This document shows, one piece after another, positions 27,108 through 35,532 of a stretch of 64,000 nucleotides of DNA. The notes below the pieces were generated by a model. It was given only the letters and a program-made list of their open reading frames with translations, ran no database searches and was not told the origin of the DNA. Source of the stretch: Bradyrhizobium huanghuaihaiense (GTDB lineage Bacteria > Pseudomonadota > Alphaproteobacteria > Rhizobiales > Xanthobacteraceae); NCBI RefSeq assembly GCF_007830635.1, contig NZ_VLLA01000019.1:133396-197395 (forward strand), read 5' to 3'. Made by a program: the position numbers and the translations under genes. Numbering within the stretch: the stretch's first letter is position 1; each line of letters begins with the position of its first letter.

Positions 27108-27332
27108 ATGAAGAAACTTGCGCTCGCCGCGTCGCTGATCGTTGCAGCTGGCCTCACACTCACCAGTCCCGTGATGGCCAAAGGCGGCCATGGCGGCGGG
27201 CACGGTCATGGTCATGGCCATGCGATGGGCCATCATCACCATGGCGCGCCGTACGGATGGTACCATGGGCGCAAGGTCGGCTGGCGCGGTCACGGGTGCC
27301 CGCCCGGACTGTGGAAGCAGGGCCGCTGCTGA
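27108..27332 (+). CDS. Secreted His/Gly-rich small protein (74 aa)
   Basis: ATG 27108 follows CTGGAGG. Residues 1-24 are a classical signal peptide ending in VMA-K. The mature part is a run of GHGHGH and HHHH clusters followed by a GWYHGRKVGW and GCPPGLWKQGRC tail with two Cys. It would be a periplasmic or secreted metal-binding peptide (Ni, Zn or Cu); metal identity is a guess. It is monocistronic with a strong terminator right after it. Confidence 0.8.
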   Translation: MKKLALAASLIVAAGLTLTSPVMAKGGHGGGHGHGHGHAMGHHHHGAPYGWYHGRKVGWRGHGCPPGLWKQGRC

Positions 27333-27351
27333 CGCGATCTGCCATTCCTGC

Positions 27352-27384
27352 AAGGCGCTGCCCGTAACAAGGCGGCGCCTTTTT
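27352..27384 (+). terminator. Rho-independent terminator of the His-rich gene
   Basis: AAGGCGCTGCC, loop of 8, GGCGGCGCCTT, then T residues. The 11-bp stem has a single G-T wobble. It begins 20 bases after the His-rich stop and overlaps the end of the convergent oxidoreductase gene. Confidence 0.8.
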
Positions 27385-28669
27385 AAATGCCCAGCCGGTC
27401 CCGCACGCGGCCCGCGATCACGGCGGTCGCGACGCCGACCGGCCAGAACGCGTGCATCGGGATCGGCTTGATGCCCGTGACAGGCATGTCGAGCTCGGCC
27501 TTGGCGCCGCCGATCAGCCGGCGAGTAAGCTGCGCGCCCATTGCGGTCGAGAGCGCGACGCCGCGGCCGTTGCAGCCGAGCGAGATCAGGATGCCTTCCG
27601 CCGGCTCATGCACGTGCGGATAATGATCCCCGGTAATGGCGAGCCGGCTATTCCAGCCATGGGTCCAGGCGACGCCCTTGATTTGGGGCCACAGCCTCTC
27701 CGCATAACGCATGAGATAGGCGACGTCGTGCGGTGAGTTGATCCAGCGCATCGGGCCGCGGCCCCCCATCAGCAGGCGGTTCTGCTGGTCGATGCGATAG
27801 TAAACGGTGATGTGTCCGCTCTCGTAGAGCACGGGCCGCGTCGGCATGATCGAGCGGGCGACCTCGTCCGACAGCGGCGCGGTGGCGGCGATCGAGGAAA
27901 ACACCGGCACGATGGTGCGGCGGAGCGCCGGCCAGAGATCGTCGGTGAAGCCGTTGGTCGCAAGCAGAACCTTGTCCGCATGCACGACCGCGCGCGGCGT
28001 CTCGATACGCCAGCGACTGCCGTCGCGGCGAAGCGATAGCGCCGGCGTTTCGCCATGGACTTTAGCGCCCGCCGATATCGCGGCGCGCGCGAGACCGCGG
28101 GCGTAGCTGAGGGGATGCAGATCGCCGCCGCGTGTGTCCAGCATCGCGCCGACGTAGCGGTCGGTGCCGGTCATCTCGCGCAGTTGCTCGCGGTTCAGAT
28201 ACGTCACGGGCATGCCGCGGCGGATGCATTGCTGCGCGGTGTTTTCGATCGCAGCAGCGCTGGCCAAATGATAGGCCGCGCGCAGCGTGCCGTTCTGCCG
28301 CGCTTCGCAGGGGATCTGGTAGCGGCGGATCAAATCGTGCGTGAAGTTCGTGGTGCCGTAGGAGAACTCGATCATGCGGCGGCCAAGCTCCGCGCCGAAA
28401 TCCGCCTCGATCTGATCGGGGTCGTGCTTCAATCCGGGATTGGTGTGGCCGCCATTGTTGCCGGATGCGCCCCAGCCCGGCTCCTGCGCTTCCAGCACCA
28501 GCGCCTCGACGCCCTGCTCGGCCAGATGCAGCGCAGTGGACAGGCCGGTATAGCCGCCGCCGACGATTGCGACGGAAACGCTTGTGTCTGTATCGAGCGG
28601 CGGCGTCGCAACCGGCGCGACGGCGGTGTCGGCATAGAGCGAGGGCGGCAGAGGCAGGCGCGCATTCAT
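27383..28669 (-). CDS. FAD-dependent amine oxidase (gamma-glutamylputrescine oxidase-like, DAO family)
   Basis: 428 residues. The FAD dinucleotide motif VAIVGGGYTGLSTALHLAEQ is at about residues 33-52, followed by GWGASGNNGGHTNPG, the substrate-side pattern seen in PuuB-type oxidases. The C-terminal LGCNGRGVALSTAMG binds FAD. The reaction would be oxidation of a secondary or primary amine such as gamma-glutamylputrescine, giving an aldehyde and peroxide. It is the last gene of an operon with an amino-acid/amine ABC importer, 12 bases after the ATPase gene, so import and oxidation of one nitrogen compound are linked. The exact amine is inferred. Confidence 0.82.
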   Translation of the reverse strand: MNARLPLPPSLYADTAVAPVATPPLDTDTSVSVAIVGGGYTGLSTALHLAEQGVEALVLEAQEPGWGASGNNGGHTNPGLKHDPDQIEADFGAELGRRMIEFSYGTTNFTHDLIRRYQIPCEARQNGTLRAAYHLASAAAIENTAQQCIRRGMPVTYLNREQLREMTGTDRYVGAMLDTRGGDLHPLSYARGLARAAISAGAKVHGETPALSLRRDGSRWRIETPRAVVHADKVLLATNGFTDDLWPALRRTIVPVFSSIAATAPLSDEVARSIMPTRPVLYESGHITVYYRIDQQNRLLMGGRGPMRWINSPHDVAYLMRYAERLWPQIKGVAWTHGWNSRLAITGDHYPHVHEPAEGILISLGCNGRGVALSTAMGAQLTRRLIGGAKAELDMPVTGIKPIPMHAFWPVGVATAVIAGRVRDRLGI

Positions 28670-28681
28670 GGCGAGAACCGA

Positions 28682-29413
28682 TCAGAGCGGATGCAGCACG
28701 CGTCGCAAGAAGTCCTGCGTGCGCGCGTGCTGCGGTTGATTGAGCACCGATTTCGCCGGACCTTGCTCGACAATGACACCGCCGTCGATGAACAGCACGC
28801 GGTCGGCAACGTCGCGGGCAAAGCCCATCTCGTGGGTGACGACCACCATGGTCATGCCGTCGTCGGCGAGCTTGCGCATCACGCCGAGGACGTCGCCGAC
28901 CAGCTCGGGATCGAGCGCCGAGGTCGGCTCGTCGAACAGGATGGCCTTGGGCTGCATCGCCAGCGCCCGCGCGATCGCGACGCGCTGCTGCTGGCCGCCG
29001 GAGAGCTGCGGCGGATGGGCATCGGCCTTCTCGGCGAGCCCGACCTGGGCGAGCAGCGCGCGGCCGCGCTCGAGCACCTGGGCACGCGGCTCCTTCTTCA
29101 CGAAGAGCGGACCTTCGACCACATTCTCCAGCGCGGTGCGATGCGGGAACAGGTTGAAGCGCTGAAACACCATCGAGACCTGGGTGCGGATGTTCACGAT
29201 CGACGGCGCGTCGCGATCGACCTTCAATCCTTCGACGCTGATCTCGCCGCGGTCGTAGCTTTCGAGGCCATTGATGCAGCGCAGGATGGTGGACTTGCCC
29301 GAGCCCGAGGGGCCGATGATGCAGACCACCTCGCCCTTCTCGACGGAAGCCGTGATGCCCTTGAGCACCTCGACCTTGCCAAAACTCTTGTGGACGTCGC
29401 TCAGCTCGATCAT
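28682..29413 (-). CDS. Polar amino acid/amine ABC transporter, ATP-binding protein
   Basis: 243 residues, cytoplasmic, peripheral to the membrane. Walker A GPSGSGKST, signature LSGGQQQR, Walker B ILFDEPTSALDP and the switch His in VVTHEMGFA are all present. The closest family is GlnQ/HisP-type importers. The start ATG overlaps the permease stop by four bases (ATGA). It works with the permease and binding protein upstream and feeds the downstream FAD oxidase. Confidence 0.93.
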   Translation of the reverse strand: MIELSDVHKSFGKVEVLKGITASVEKGEVVCIIGPSGSGKSTILRCINGLESYDRGEISVEGLKVDRDAPSIVNIRTQVSMVFQRFNLFPHRTALENVVEGPLFVKKEPRAQVLERGRALLAQVGLAEKADAHPPQLSGGQQQRVAIARALAMQPKAILFDEPTSALDPELVGDVLGVMRKLADDGMTMVVVTHEMGFARDVADRVLFIDGGVIVEQGPAKSVLNQPQHARTQDFLRRVLHPL

Positions 29414-30063
29414 CGCTTGCCGGCCCGCTTCTCGAAGTGACGGACCAGCAGGATCAGCGGGATGCTCATGGTGAGATACATCAGCGCAACCAGCGTGAAC
29501 ACGTTGGTGTTCTTGAAGGTCGAGGACGCGATCAGCTTACCCTGCAGCGCAAGCTCGGCGACTGTGATGGTCGAGGCTTGCGAGGAGTCCTTCAGCATCA
29601 TGATCATGACGTTGCCGTAGGGCGGCAGCACGATACGCACCGCCTGCGGCAGCACCACGCGGCGCATGGTGAGCCACCACCCCATGCCGATCGACTGCGC
29701 TGCCTCGATCTGCCCCTTGTCGATCGCCTCGATGCCAGCGCGGAAGTTCTCCGCCTGATAGGCCGAATAGGCGATGCCGAGACCGAGGATGGCGGCCTGC
29801 AGGGCCGACAGCGTGACGCCGAGATCCGGCATCACGAAGTAGAGGTAGAACAACAGCACGATGATCGGGATGCCGCGGATCACGTTGATCAGGCTGGCGC
29901 TGAGCATCGACAGCGCCTTGATGCCGGAGACCCGCATCATCGCCCAGATCAGACCAAGTACCGTCGAGAGCAGCAGCGAGCCGATGGTGACGACGATCGT
30001 CAGCGCGACGCCGTTCATCAGGATCGGGAAGAACTCGGCGGCGTCGTGCAAGAAGCCTTTCAT
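29410..30063 (-). CDS. Polar amino acid/amine ABC transporter, permease
   Basis: 217 residues with about five membrane helices. The conserved cytoplasmic EAA-type loop appears as EAAQSIGMGWWLTMRRVVLPQA. It belongs to the HisM/GlnP family. It is the only permease gene in the operon, so it presumably acts as a homodimer. There is a 32-base gap from the binding-protein gene, and it is coupled to the ATPase gene by overlap. Confidence 0.92.
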   Translation of the reverse strand: MKGFLHDAAEFFPILMNGVALTIVVTIGSLLLSTVLGLIWAMMRVSGIKALSMLSASLINVIRGIPIIVLLFYLYFVMPDLGVTLSALQAAILGLGIAYSAYQAENFRAGIEAIDKGQIEAAQSIGMGWWLTMRRVVLPQAVRIVLPPYGNVMIMMLKDSSQASTITVAELALQGKLIASSTFKNTNVFTLVALMYLTMSIPLILLVRHFEKRAGKR

Positions 30064-30095
30064 CGGGCAGCCTTCGATCGATCAGGTCTTGCCAA

Positions 30096-30854
30096 TCAAC
30101 CTTGCGCCTTCTGGCCCCACTTCTCGAGGATCTTGTCGATGGTGCCGTTGGCCTTCAGCTTTGCCAGCGAGGCATTGATCTTGCCGAGCAGCGCGGTCTC
30201 GCCCTTGCGGACGCCGATGCCGACCGAGCCGACGGTGACGGGCTTGTAACCGTCGACGAGACGCACCTCGGGGAAGCCACCCTGCTTCAGATTGTAGGCA
30301 AGGATCGGATAGTCCGCATAGCCGGCCTTGAGGCGGCCGGTGTTCACGTCGCGCAGGATGTCGGGAATGGTGTCGTAAGCTTTCACGTCGGCAAACAGGC
30401 CGGTCTTCTTCAGCGCGTCGACGAAGGCGGTGCCGACTTGCGCGCCGACGGTCTCGCCCTTCAGGTCTTCCTGCGTGGTGTAAGCCTTGGTGTCGGTCTT
30501 CGGCACCACGAGGCCTTCGCCGTAGCTGTAGATCGGGTCGGAGAAGTCGACGACCTCCTTGCGCGGCGCGGTGATGAACATCGCGGCGGCAATGATGTCG
30601 ATCTTGCTCGAGGTCAGCGACGGGATCAGCGCCGAGAACGCCATCGGCTCGATCTGCACGTTGAGGCCGGCGTCCTTTCCGACCTCGGTGATGATATCGA
30701 CCATGATGCCCTGGATGGTGTTGGTCTTGGTGTCGAGGAAGGTGAAGGGGATGCCCGTCGGCGTCGAGCCGACCTTCAGCACCTGCTGCGCCGACCCTGG
30801 CGCGGCGGCAAACAGCGCGAGCGCCGCAACTGCGGCCTGAACAAAACGCTTCAT
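30096..30854 (-). CDS. ABC transporter substrate-binding protein (family 3)
   Basis: About 252 residues. ATG 30854 follows a strong AAGGGGGA site; the longer upstream frame runs over the divergent promoter and is rejected. Signal peptide: KRFVQAAVAALALFAAAPGSAQ. The body shows the SBP_bac_3 pattern (GIPFTFLDTKTNTIQGIMVDI, MFITAPRKEVVDFSDPI), typical of polar amino acid or opine binding proteins. It is the first gene of the import/oxidase operon, facing the XRE-cupin regulator across a 163-bp gap with two inverted repeats. Confidence 0.92.
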   Translation of the reverse strand: MKRFVQAAVAALALFAAAPGSAQQVLKVGSTPTGIPFTFLDTKTNTIQGIMVDIITEVGKDAGLNVQIEPMAFSALIPSLTSSKIDIIAAAMFITAPRKEVVDFSDPIYSYGEGLVVPKTDTKAYTTQEDLKGETVGAQVGTAFVDALKKTGLFADVKAYDTIPDILRDVNTGRLKAGYADYPILAYNLKQGGFPEVRLVDGYKPVTVGSVGIGVRKGETALLGKINASLAKLKANGTIDKILEKWGQKAQG

Positions 30855-30936
30855 CGCATCCCCCTTTGGGTCCGACCGGTGCCGGCGCTCGCAGATGTCT
30901 CGATCGCAGACGTTGCGGGCCAAGCCGTTTCGGCCT

Positions 30937-30956
30937 ATTTTCACCAATATGAAAAT
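30937..30956. promoter_or_regulatory. Putative operator 1, ATTTTCA-N6-TGAAAAT
   Basis: A perfect 7-bp inverted repeat with a 6-base spacer in the divergent intergenic region. It shares the TTCA-N6-TGAA core with a second site exactly 50 bp downstream. It is a likely binding site for the adjacent XRE-cupin regulator. Confidence 0.6.
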
Positions 30957-30985
30957 CTGGTCACACTTTCGCTGATGATGCAAGC

Positions 30986-31005
30986 GGTTTTCATGCACAT
31001 GAAGG
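30986..31005. promoter_or_regulatory. Putative operator 2, TTTTCA-N6-TGAA
   Basis: TTTTCATGCACATGAAGG contains TTCATG-CA-CATGAA and the same TTCA-N6-TGAA core as operator 1. It sits just in front of the regulator's GTG start and overlaps its ribosome-binding region, as expected for autorepression. Confidence 0.6.
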
Positions 31006-31017
31006 AAGCGGTTTGAC

Positions 31018-31692
31018 GTGAGCGGTGGCAAAAGAATGCGCAAACCGGCCGCCGCGAAGCCGGCCAGGAAGGTGAAAGCCAAGGCCGTCGCCAAGCCTGT
31101 CACCAAGCCGGCCGAACCCGCGATGGACATCGCGGTCGGCCGCCGTATCCGGGATCTCAGACGCGTCAGGCAGTTCTCGCTGGAGACAGTCGCGGCCCGG
31201 ACGGAGCTCTCGATCGGCTTCCTCAGCCAGATCGAGCGCGGCCTGTCGTCGCCGTCGCTGCGCGTGCTGGCGACGCTCGCCGACGTGCTCGGCGTCGGCA
31301 TCGCCGCGCTGTTCGGCGCGAGCCCAAGTGCTGACGGCGCATCCGACCAGGTGGTGACGCGCGGCCTGCAGCGCCCCGAGCTGAAGCTCTGGCGCACTGG
31401 TGTGTCGAAGCAGCTGCTGAGCCCGGCGAGCGCCGACAACCGGCTCAACCTGTTCCTGGTGCATCTGGAGCCCGGCGGCTCGACCGGCGACGAGCTCTAC
31501 ACCCATGACGGCGAAGAAGCCGGCCTCGTGCTCGAGGGCGGGATGATGCTGACCGTGGACAGCGAGACGTGGTCGCTGAAGACCGGCGACAGCTTTCGAT
31601 TTGCGAGCCGGCGGCCGCACCGGTTTTCGAACCCGGCGAACGATGCGAAGGCCGTGGTGCTGTGGGTGAATTGCGTGACGGGGGCCGGGTAG
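31018..31692 (+). CDS. XRE-family regulator with cupin domain
   Basis: 224 residues. A basic Lys/Ala-rich N-terminal tail (residues 1-33) precedes a helix-turn-helix (GRRIRDLRRVRQFSLETVA ... LSIGFLSQIERGLSSPS) at about 40-95. A C-terminal cupin at about 145-220 includes HDGEEAGLVLEGG and GDSFRFASRRPHRF. Such proteins sense a small molecule in the cupin barrel, as PuuR senses putrescine. GTG 31018 is preceded by GAAGGA; an in-frame ATG at 31036 is possible. The divergent import/oxidase operon is its likely target. Confidence 0.85.
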   Translation: MSGGKRMRKPAAAKPARKVKAKAVAKPVTKPAEPAMDIAVGRRIRDLRRVRQFSLETVAARTELSIGFLSQIERGLSSPSLRVLATLADVLGVGIAALFGASPSADGASDQVVTRGLQRPELKLWRTGVSKQLLSPASADNRLNLFLVHLEPGGSTGDELYTHDGEEAGLVLEGGMMLTVDSETWSLKTGDSFRFASRRPHRFSNPANDAKAVVLWVNCVTGAG

Positions 31693-31734
31693 CTCACTCG
31701 TCGGACCGCGAACGCAACTCCATCCCCGTCATCC

Positions 31735-31912
31735 CCGCGCAACGGCGAAGCCGTTGTCGCTGGAGGTGCGAGACTTGCGATGCGATCGCATCACAAGTCG
31801 AGCCTCGAAGGATGCACGGCCACAGCCGGGCCGTCGCCCTTCGAGGCTCGCCGCACGGCGCGTTGCGCCGCGCAGCTCACGCCTCAGGGTGACGGTGATG
31901 GAGCAGGTACGC
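31735..31912. repeat. Composite palindromic repeat cluster in a 335-bp gene-free stretch
   Basis: There are several nested hairpins: a palindrome around GATGCGATCGCATC, then 12-bp arms GAGCCTCGAAGG (31800-31811) and CCTTCGAGGCTC (31838-31849), then a GCGCAACGCGCC-like stem. This looks like a dispersed intergenic element. Together with the R1 repeat after it, it fills the whole gap between the regulator and dadA. Confidence 0.6.
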
Positions 31913-31927
31913 CACGCCTCCGCGCAC

Positions 31928-32014
31928 CGTCATTGCGAGCGCAGCGAAGCAATCCAGAGTCTTGCCGCGGAGACAGCCTGGATTGCTTCGTCGCAAGGGC
32001 TCCTCGCAATGACG
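31928..32014. repeat. Palindromic intergenic repeat, family R1 copy 2 (mixed arms)
   Basis: The left arm is type A (CGTCATTGCGAGCGCAGCGA...) and the right arm is the exact reverse complement of the type B left arm of copy 1. It is therefore the same hetero-arm element inserted in the opposite direction. It ends just before the dadA stop codon. Confidence 0.85.
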
Positions 32015-32027
32015 AGGAGATAGAGTC

Positions 32028-33293
32028 TCACCCAAACCGGTACTTGTACCGCTCCACCGACAGCGCACTCACATCGATGTCCGGCCTCTTTCCCGACAGC
32101 ATGTCGGCGAGCACGCGCCCCGAGCCGCAGGACATGGTCCAGCCGAGCGTGCCGTGGCCGGTGTTGAGGTGCAGGTTGGCGAAGTGGGTCGGGCCGATCA
32201 CGGGCGGGCCGTCCGGCGTCATCGGACGCAGGCCACTCCAGAAGGTCGCTTTGGACAGGTCGCCGCCGCGCGGGAACAGGTCGGTCAGGGAATGATCGAG
32301 CGTGGCGCGGCGCGCGTCGTACAGCTTGCTCGAATAGCCCGAGATTTCGGCGGTCCCGCCGACGCGAATGCGATTGCCGAGGCGGGTGATCGCGACCTTG
32401 TAGCTCTCGTCCATCACGGTCGATTCCGGCGCGCCGGAAGCGTCCTTGATCGGCACCGTGATCGAATAGCCCTTCACCGGATAGACCGGCAGCGAGATGC
32501 CGAGCGGCGCGACGAGCCGCGGCGACCAGCTGCCGAGCGCGAGCACGTAACTATCTGCCTGCAACAGGCCGGCACTGGTCGCGACACCGCTGACACGCGC
32601 GCCGTCGGTGACGATGCGATCGATGCCGGTGTTGAACATGAAACGCACGCCGAGCGCCTGGGCATGCTTGGCCAGCGCCTGCGTGAACATGTGGCAGTCG
32701 CCGGTCTCGTCCTGCGGCAGGCGGAGCCCGCCGGCGAACTTCTCCTTCACGCCGGCGAGCGCCGGCTCGACCGCGATGCAGCCTTCGCGGCTCAGCACTT
32801 CGAAGGGCACGCCATATTGCTTGAGCACGGCGATGTCTTCGCCGGTGCCGTCGAGCTGGGACTGGTAACGGAACAGCTGCAGCGTGCCCTGCGAGCGCTC
32901 GTCATACTGGATGCCGATGTCGCGGCGCAGATCGCGCAAGGCATCGCGGCTGTATTCCGCGATCGGAATCATCCGGCTCTTGTTGATCGCATAGCGTTCG
33001 CTGGTGCAGTTGCGCAGCATCTTGAGCAGCCAGACCCACATGACGGGGTCGAGCTTCGGCCGGATCACCAGCGGGCCGTGCTTCATCAAGAGCCACTTGA
33101 CCGCCTTCACCGGCACGCCGGGGCCGGCCCAGGGCGAGGAATAGCCGGGCGACACCTCGCCGGCATTGGCGAAAGAGGTCTCCAGTGCCGGCTCGGGCTG
33201 ACGGTCGACGACCGTCACGTCGTGGCCGGCACGTGCGAGGTAGTAGGCAGAGGTGACACCGATGACACCGCTGCCGAGGATCAGAACTTTCAC
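32028..33293 (-). CDS. dadA: D-amino acid dehydrogenase, small subunit type
   Basis: 421 residues. The FAD motif VLILGSGVIGVTSAYYLARAGHDVTVVDR opens the protein. The SFANAGEVSPGYSSPWAGPG stretch and the C-terminal HLNTGHGTLGWTMSCGSGR are characteristic of DadA. The enzyme oxidises D-amino acids to 2-oxo acids at the inner face of the membrane and passes electrons to quinone. The gene lies 70 bp downstream of the omega-aminotransferase in the same direction, so both probably share a promoter controlled by the divergent XRE-cupin regulator at 34841. Confidence 0.92.
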   Translation of the reverse strand: MKVLILGSGVIGVTSAYYLARAGHDVTVVDRQPEPALETSFANAGEVSPGYSSPWAGPGVPVKAVKWLLMKHGPLVIRPKLDPVMWVWLLKMLRNCTSERYAINKSRMIPIAEYSRDALRDLRRDIGIQYDERSQGTLQLFRYQSQLDGTGEDIAVLKQYGVPFEVLSREGCIAVEPALAGVKEKFAGGLRLPQDETGDCHMFTQALAKHAQALGVRFMFNTGIDRIVTDGARVSGVATSAGLLQADSYVLALGSWSPRLVAPLGISLPVYPVKGYSITVPIKDASGAPESTVMDESYKVAITRLGNRIRVGGTAEISGYSSKLYDARRATLDHSLTDLFPRGGDLSKATFWSGLRPMTPDGPPVIGPTHFANLHLNTGHGTLGWTMSCGSGRVLADMLSGKRPDIDVSALSVERYKYRFG

Positions 33294-33363
33294 GCTTCGT
33301 CAAACTCCCGCGGCATCACGCTCGCCGCTGCAAGGGAACAACTCGCAACGGCGGTAGCAATTA

Positions 33364-34692
33364 TCAGGCCACCTTCTTGATGGCGTCGCCGAGGATCGAG
33401 ACCATCTGGTCGATGTGGCTCTTCTCGACGATGAGCGGGGGCGACATCGCGAAGCTGTCGCCGCTCATGCGCAGATAGAGGCCGGTGTTGAAGCAGTCGA
33501 CCATGACGTCATAGCCGCGCGCGCCGACGACGCCGTCACGCGGCGCCAGCTCGACCGCGCCCATCAGGCCGCAATTGCGGATGTCGACGACGTTGGGCAG
33601 ACCCTTGAGCGAATGCAGCGCATCGCGCCAGTATTCGGCGATCGACGCACCGCGCGTGAGCAGGCCTTCGTCCTTGTAGATGTCGAGCGTCGCGATGCCC
33701 GCGGCGCAGGCGGTCGGATGCGCCGAATAGGTGTAGCCGTGGAACAGCTCCATCTGGTTCTCGGGGCCGACCATCATGCCGTCATGCACCTTGCGGCTCG
33801 CGAACACGGCGCCGCAGGGAATGGTGCCGTTGGTGATGCCCTTGGCCGTCGTCATCAGGTCCGGCGTGACGCCGAAGAAGTTGGCGGCGAACGGCGTGCC
33901 GAGGCGGCCGAAGCCGGTGATGACCTCGTCGAAGATCAGGAGGATGCCGTGCTTGTCGCAGATCTCGCGCAGGCGCTGCAGATAGCCCTTCGGCGGCGGC
34001 AGCACCGCGGTCGAGCCGGGGACCGGCTCGACGATGACGGCGGCGATGGTCTCGGCGCCGTGCAGGCCGACCAGACGCTCGAGATCGTCGGCGAGCTCGA
34101 CGCCGTGCTCGGGCTGGTCCTTGGCGAAGGCGTTACGGGTGAGATCGTGGGTGTGGCGGATGTGGTCGACGCCCGGCAGCAGGGTCGCGAAGGCGCGGCG
34201 GTTGGCGACCATGCCGCCGACCGAGGTGCCGCCGAAGCCGACGCCGTGATAGCCGCGCTCGCGGCCGATCAGGCGGGTGCGGCTCGACTGGCCGTTGGCG
34301 CGATGATAGGCGAGCGCGATCTTCAGCGCGGTATCGACCGACTCGGAGCCGGAGTTGGTGAAGAAGATGCGATCGAGGCCCTTGGGCGCGATCTCGGCAA
34401 GGCGCTCGGCGAAGTCGAATGCCAGCGGATGACCCATCTGGAACGTGGGCGCGAAGTCCAGCGTCATCAGCTGCCGCTCGACCGCGGCGGCGATCTGCTT
34501 GCGGCCGTGGCCGGCATTGACGCACCAGAGGCCGGCGGAGCCGTCGATCACCTTGCGGCCGTCGACGGTGGTGTAGTGCATGCCCTCGGCCGAGGAGAAC
34601 AGGCGCGGCGCCTTCTTGAACTGCCGGTTGGCCGTGAACGGCATCCAGAACGAGTCGGTCTTGATAGTGTTCGGAATCTGATGAAGGGTCAC
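33364..34692 (-). CDS. Class III omega-amino acid:pyruvate aminotransferase
   Basis: About 442 residues. GTG 34692 is chosen because it follows AAAGGAG and the sequence SFWMPFTANRQFKKAPRLF matches beta-alanine/omega-amino acid:pyruvate aminotransferases. The predicted PLP lysine is K284 in TTAKGITNG, and the cofactor-binding Asp lies in IFDEVITGFGR. The reaction moves an omega-amino group (beta-alanine, putrescine or similar) to pyruvate, giving alanine. DadA downstream could use D-alanine, so the pair may drain alanine to pyruvate. The exact amine donor is unknown. Confidence 0.88.
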   Translation of the reverse strand: MTLHQIPNTIKTDSFWMPFTANRQFKKAPRLFSSAEGMHYTTVDGRKVIDGSAGLWCVNAGHGRKQIAAAVERQLMTLDFAPTFQMGHPLAFDFAERLAEIAPKGLDRIFFTNSGSESVDTALKIALAYHRANGQSSRTRLIGRERGYHGVGFGGTSVGGMVANRRAFATLLPGVDHIRHTHDLTRNAFAKDQPEHGVELADDLERLVGLHGAETIAAVIVEPVPGSTAVLPPPKGYLQRLREICDKHGILLIFDEVITGFGRLGTPFAANFFGVTPDLMTTAKGITNGTIPCGAVFASRKVHDGMMVGPENQMELFHGYTYSAHPTACAAGIATLDIYKDEGLLTRGASIAEYWRDALHSLKGLPNVVDIRNCGLMGAVELAPRDGVVGARGYDVMVDCFNTGLYLRMSGDSFAMSPPLIVEKSHIDQMVSILGDAIKKVA

Positions 34693-34840
34693 GGCCGCGC
34701 TCCTTTGCTGACCCACTAGCAGAGCCACGGCTTGGAAAGCGCAACAAGTCCTTTTCTGGTGACCTGCAAGCCATTGATTTTGCTGGGGCAGCCGGTCCAT
34801 ATTTGCTCGATCCGCAACACCTGCAACACGGGATTAGGCT

Positions 34841-35389
34841 ATGAGCGTCGACATCGGTGGACGGCTGCGATTCATCCGGGCGCGCCACAAGCTGTCGCAG
34901 CGCGAGCTTGCCAAGCGCGCCGGCGTCACCAACTCGACGATCTCGCTGATCGAGTCCAACCAGATGAACCCGTCGGTCGGCGCGCTCAAGCGCATCCTCG
35001 ACGGCATCCCGATGGGGCTCGCCGAGTTCTTCGCCCTGGAGCCGGAGTCCAGGCGCAAGATCTTCTACCGCGCGGAGGAGCTGACGGAGGTCGGCAAGAA
35101 GCCGATCTCGTATCGGCAGGTCGGCGACAATCTGTTCGGCCGCAGCCTGCAGATCTTGAAGGAGCGCTACGAGCCCGGCAGCGACACCGGACGCGTGCAT
35201 CTCGTCCATGACGGCGAGGAAGGCGGCATCGTGATATCAGGCAAGCTCGAAGTCACCGTCGAGGACGAGCGCCGCATTCTCAATCCAGGCGATGCCTATT
35301 ATTTCGAGAGCCGCCGCCCGCATCGCTTCCGCTGCGTCGGCGGCAAGCCGTGCGAAGTGATCTCGGCGTGCACGCCGCCGACGTTCTGA
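34841..35389 (+). CDS. XRE-family regulator with cupin domain (PuuR-like)
   Basis: 182 residues. Helix-turn-helix at residues about 5-60 (RLRFIRARHKLSQRELA, NSTISLIESNQMNPSVGALK), linker, then a cupin at about 105-175 (HDGEEGGIVISGKLEVTVED, GDAYYFESRRPHRF). The layout and length match E. coli PuuR, the putrescine-responsive repressor. It is divergent from the aminotransferase-dadA operon, across 148 bp, and is its likely regulator. It resembles the regulator at 31018 in cupin sequence but lacks the basic tail. Confidence 0.88.
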   Translation: MSVDIGGRLRFIRARHKLSQRELAKRAGVTNSTISLIESNQMNPSVGALKRILDGIPMGLAEFFALEPESRRKIFYRAEELTEVGKKPISYRQVGDNLFGRSLQILKERYEPGSDTGRVHLVHDGEEGGIVISGKLEVTVEDERRILNPGDAYYFESRRPHRFRCVGGKPCEVISACTPPTF

Positions 35390-35532
35390 CGCAGGATCGG
35401 CGCATCCGGGATCCTACGGAGTGCCCCGGTGTCTTACGGACCTTGAGGCATCTCAATTTCCGCGAGCCGTTCCTCTATATGATGCGAGCCGCAGCCGAGA
35501 GACATTCCGGCGCCGCTTCATAAGGCTCGCAG

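Noticed and set aside
34693..34840. TTGC-N7-GCAA and TGCT-N7-AGCA pairs as operators of the PuuR-like regulator
   Set aside because: The short arms and differing half-sites do not repeat convincingly; they could arise by chance in this sequence.
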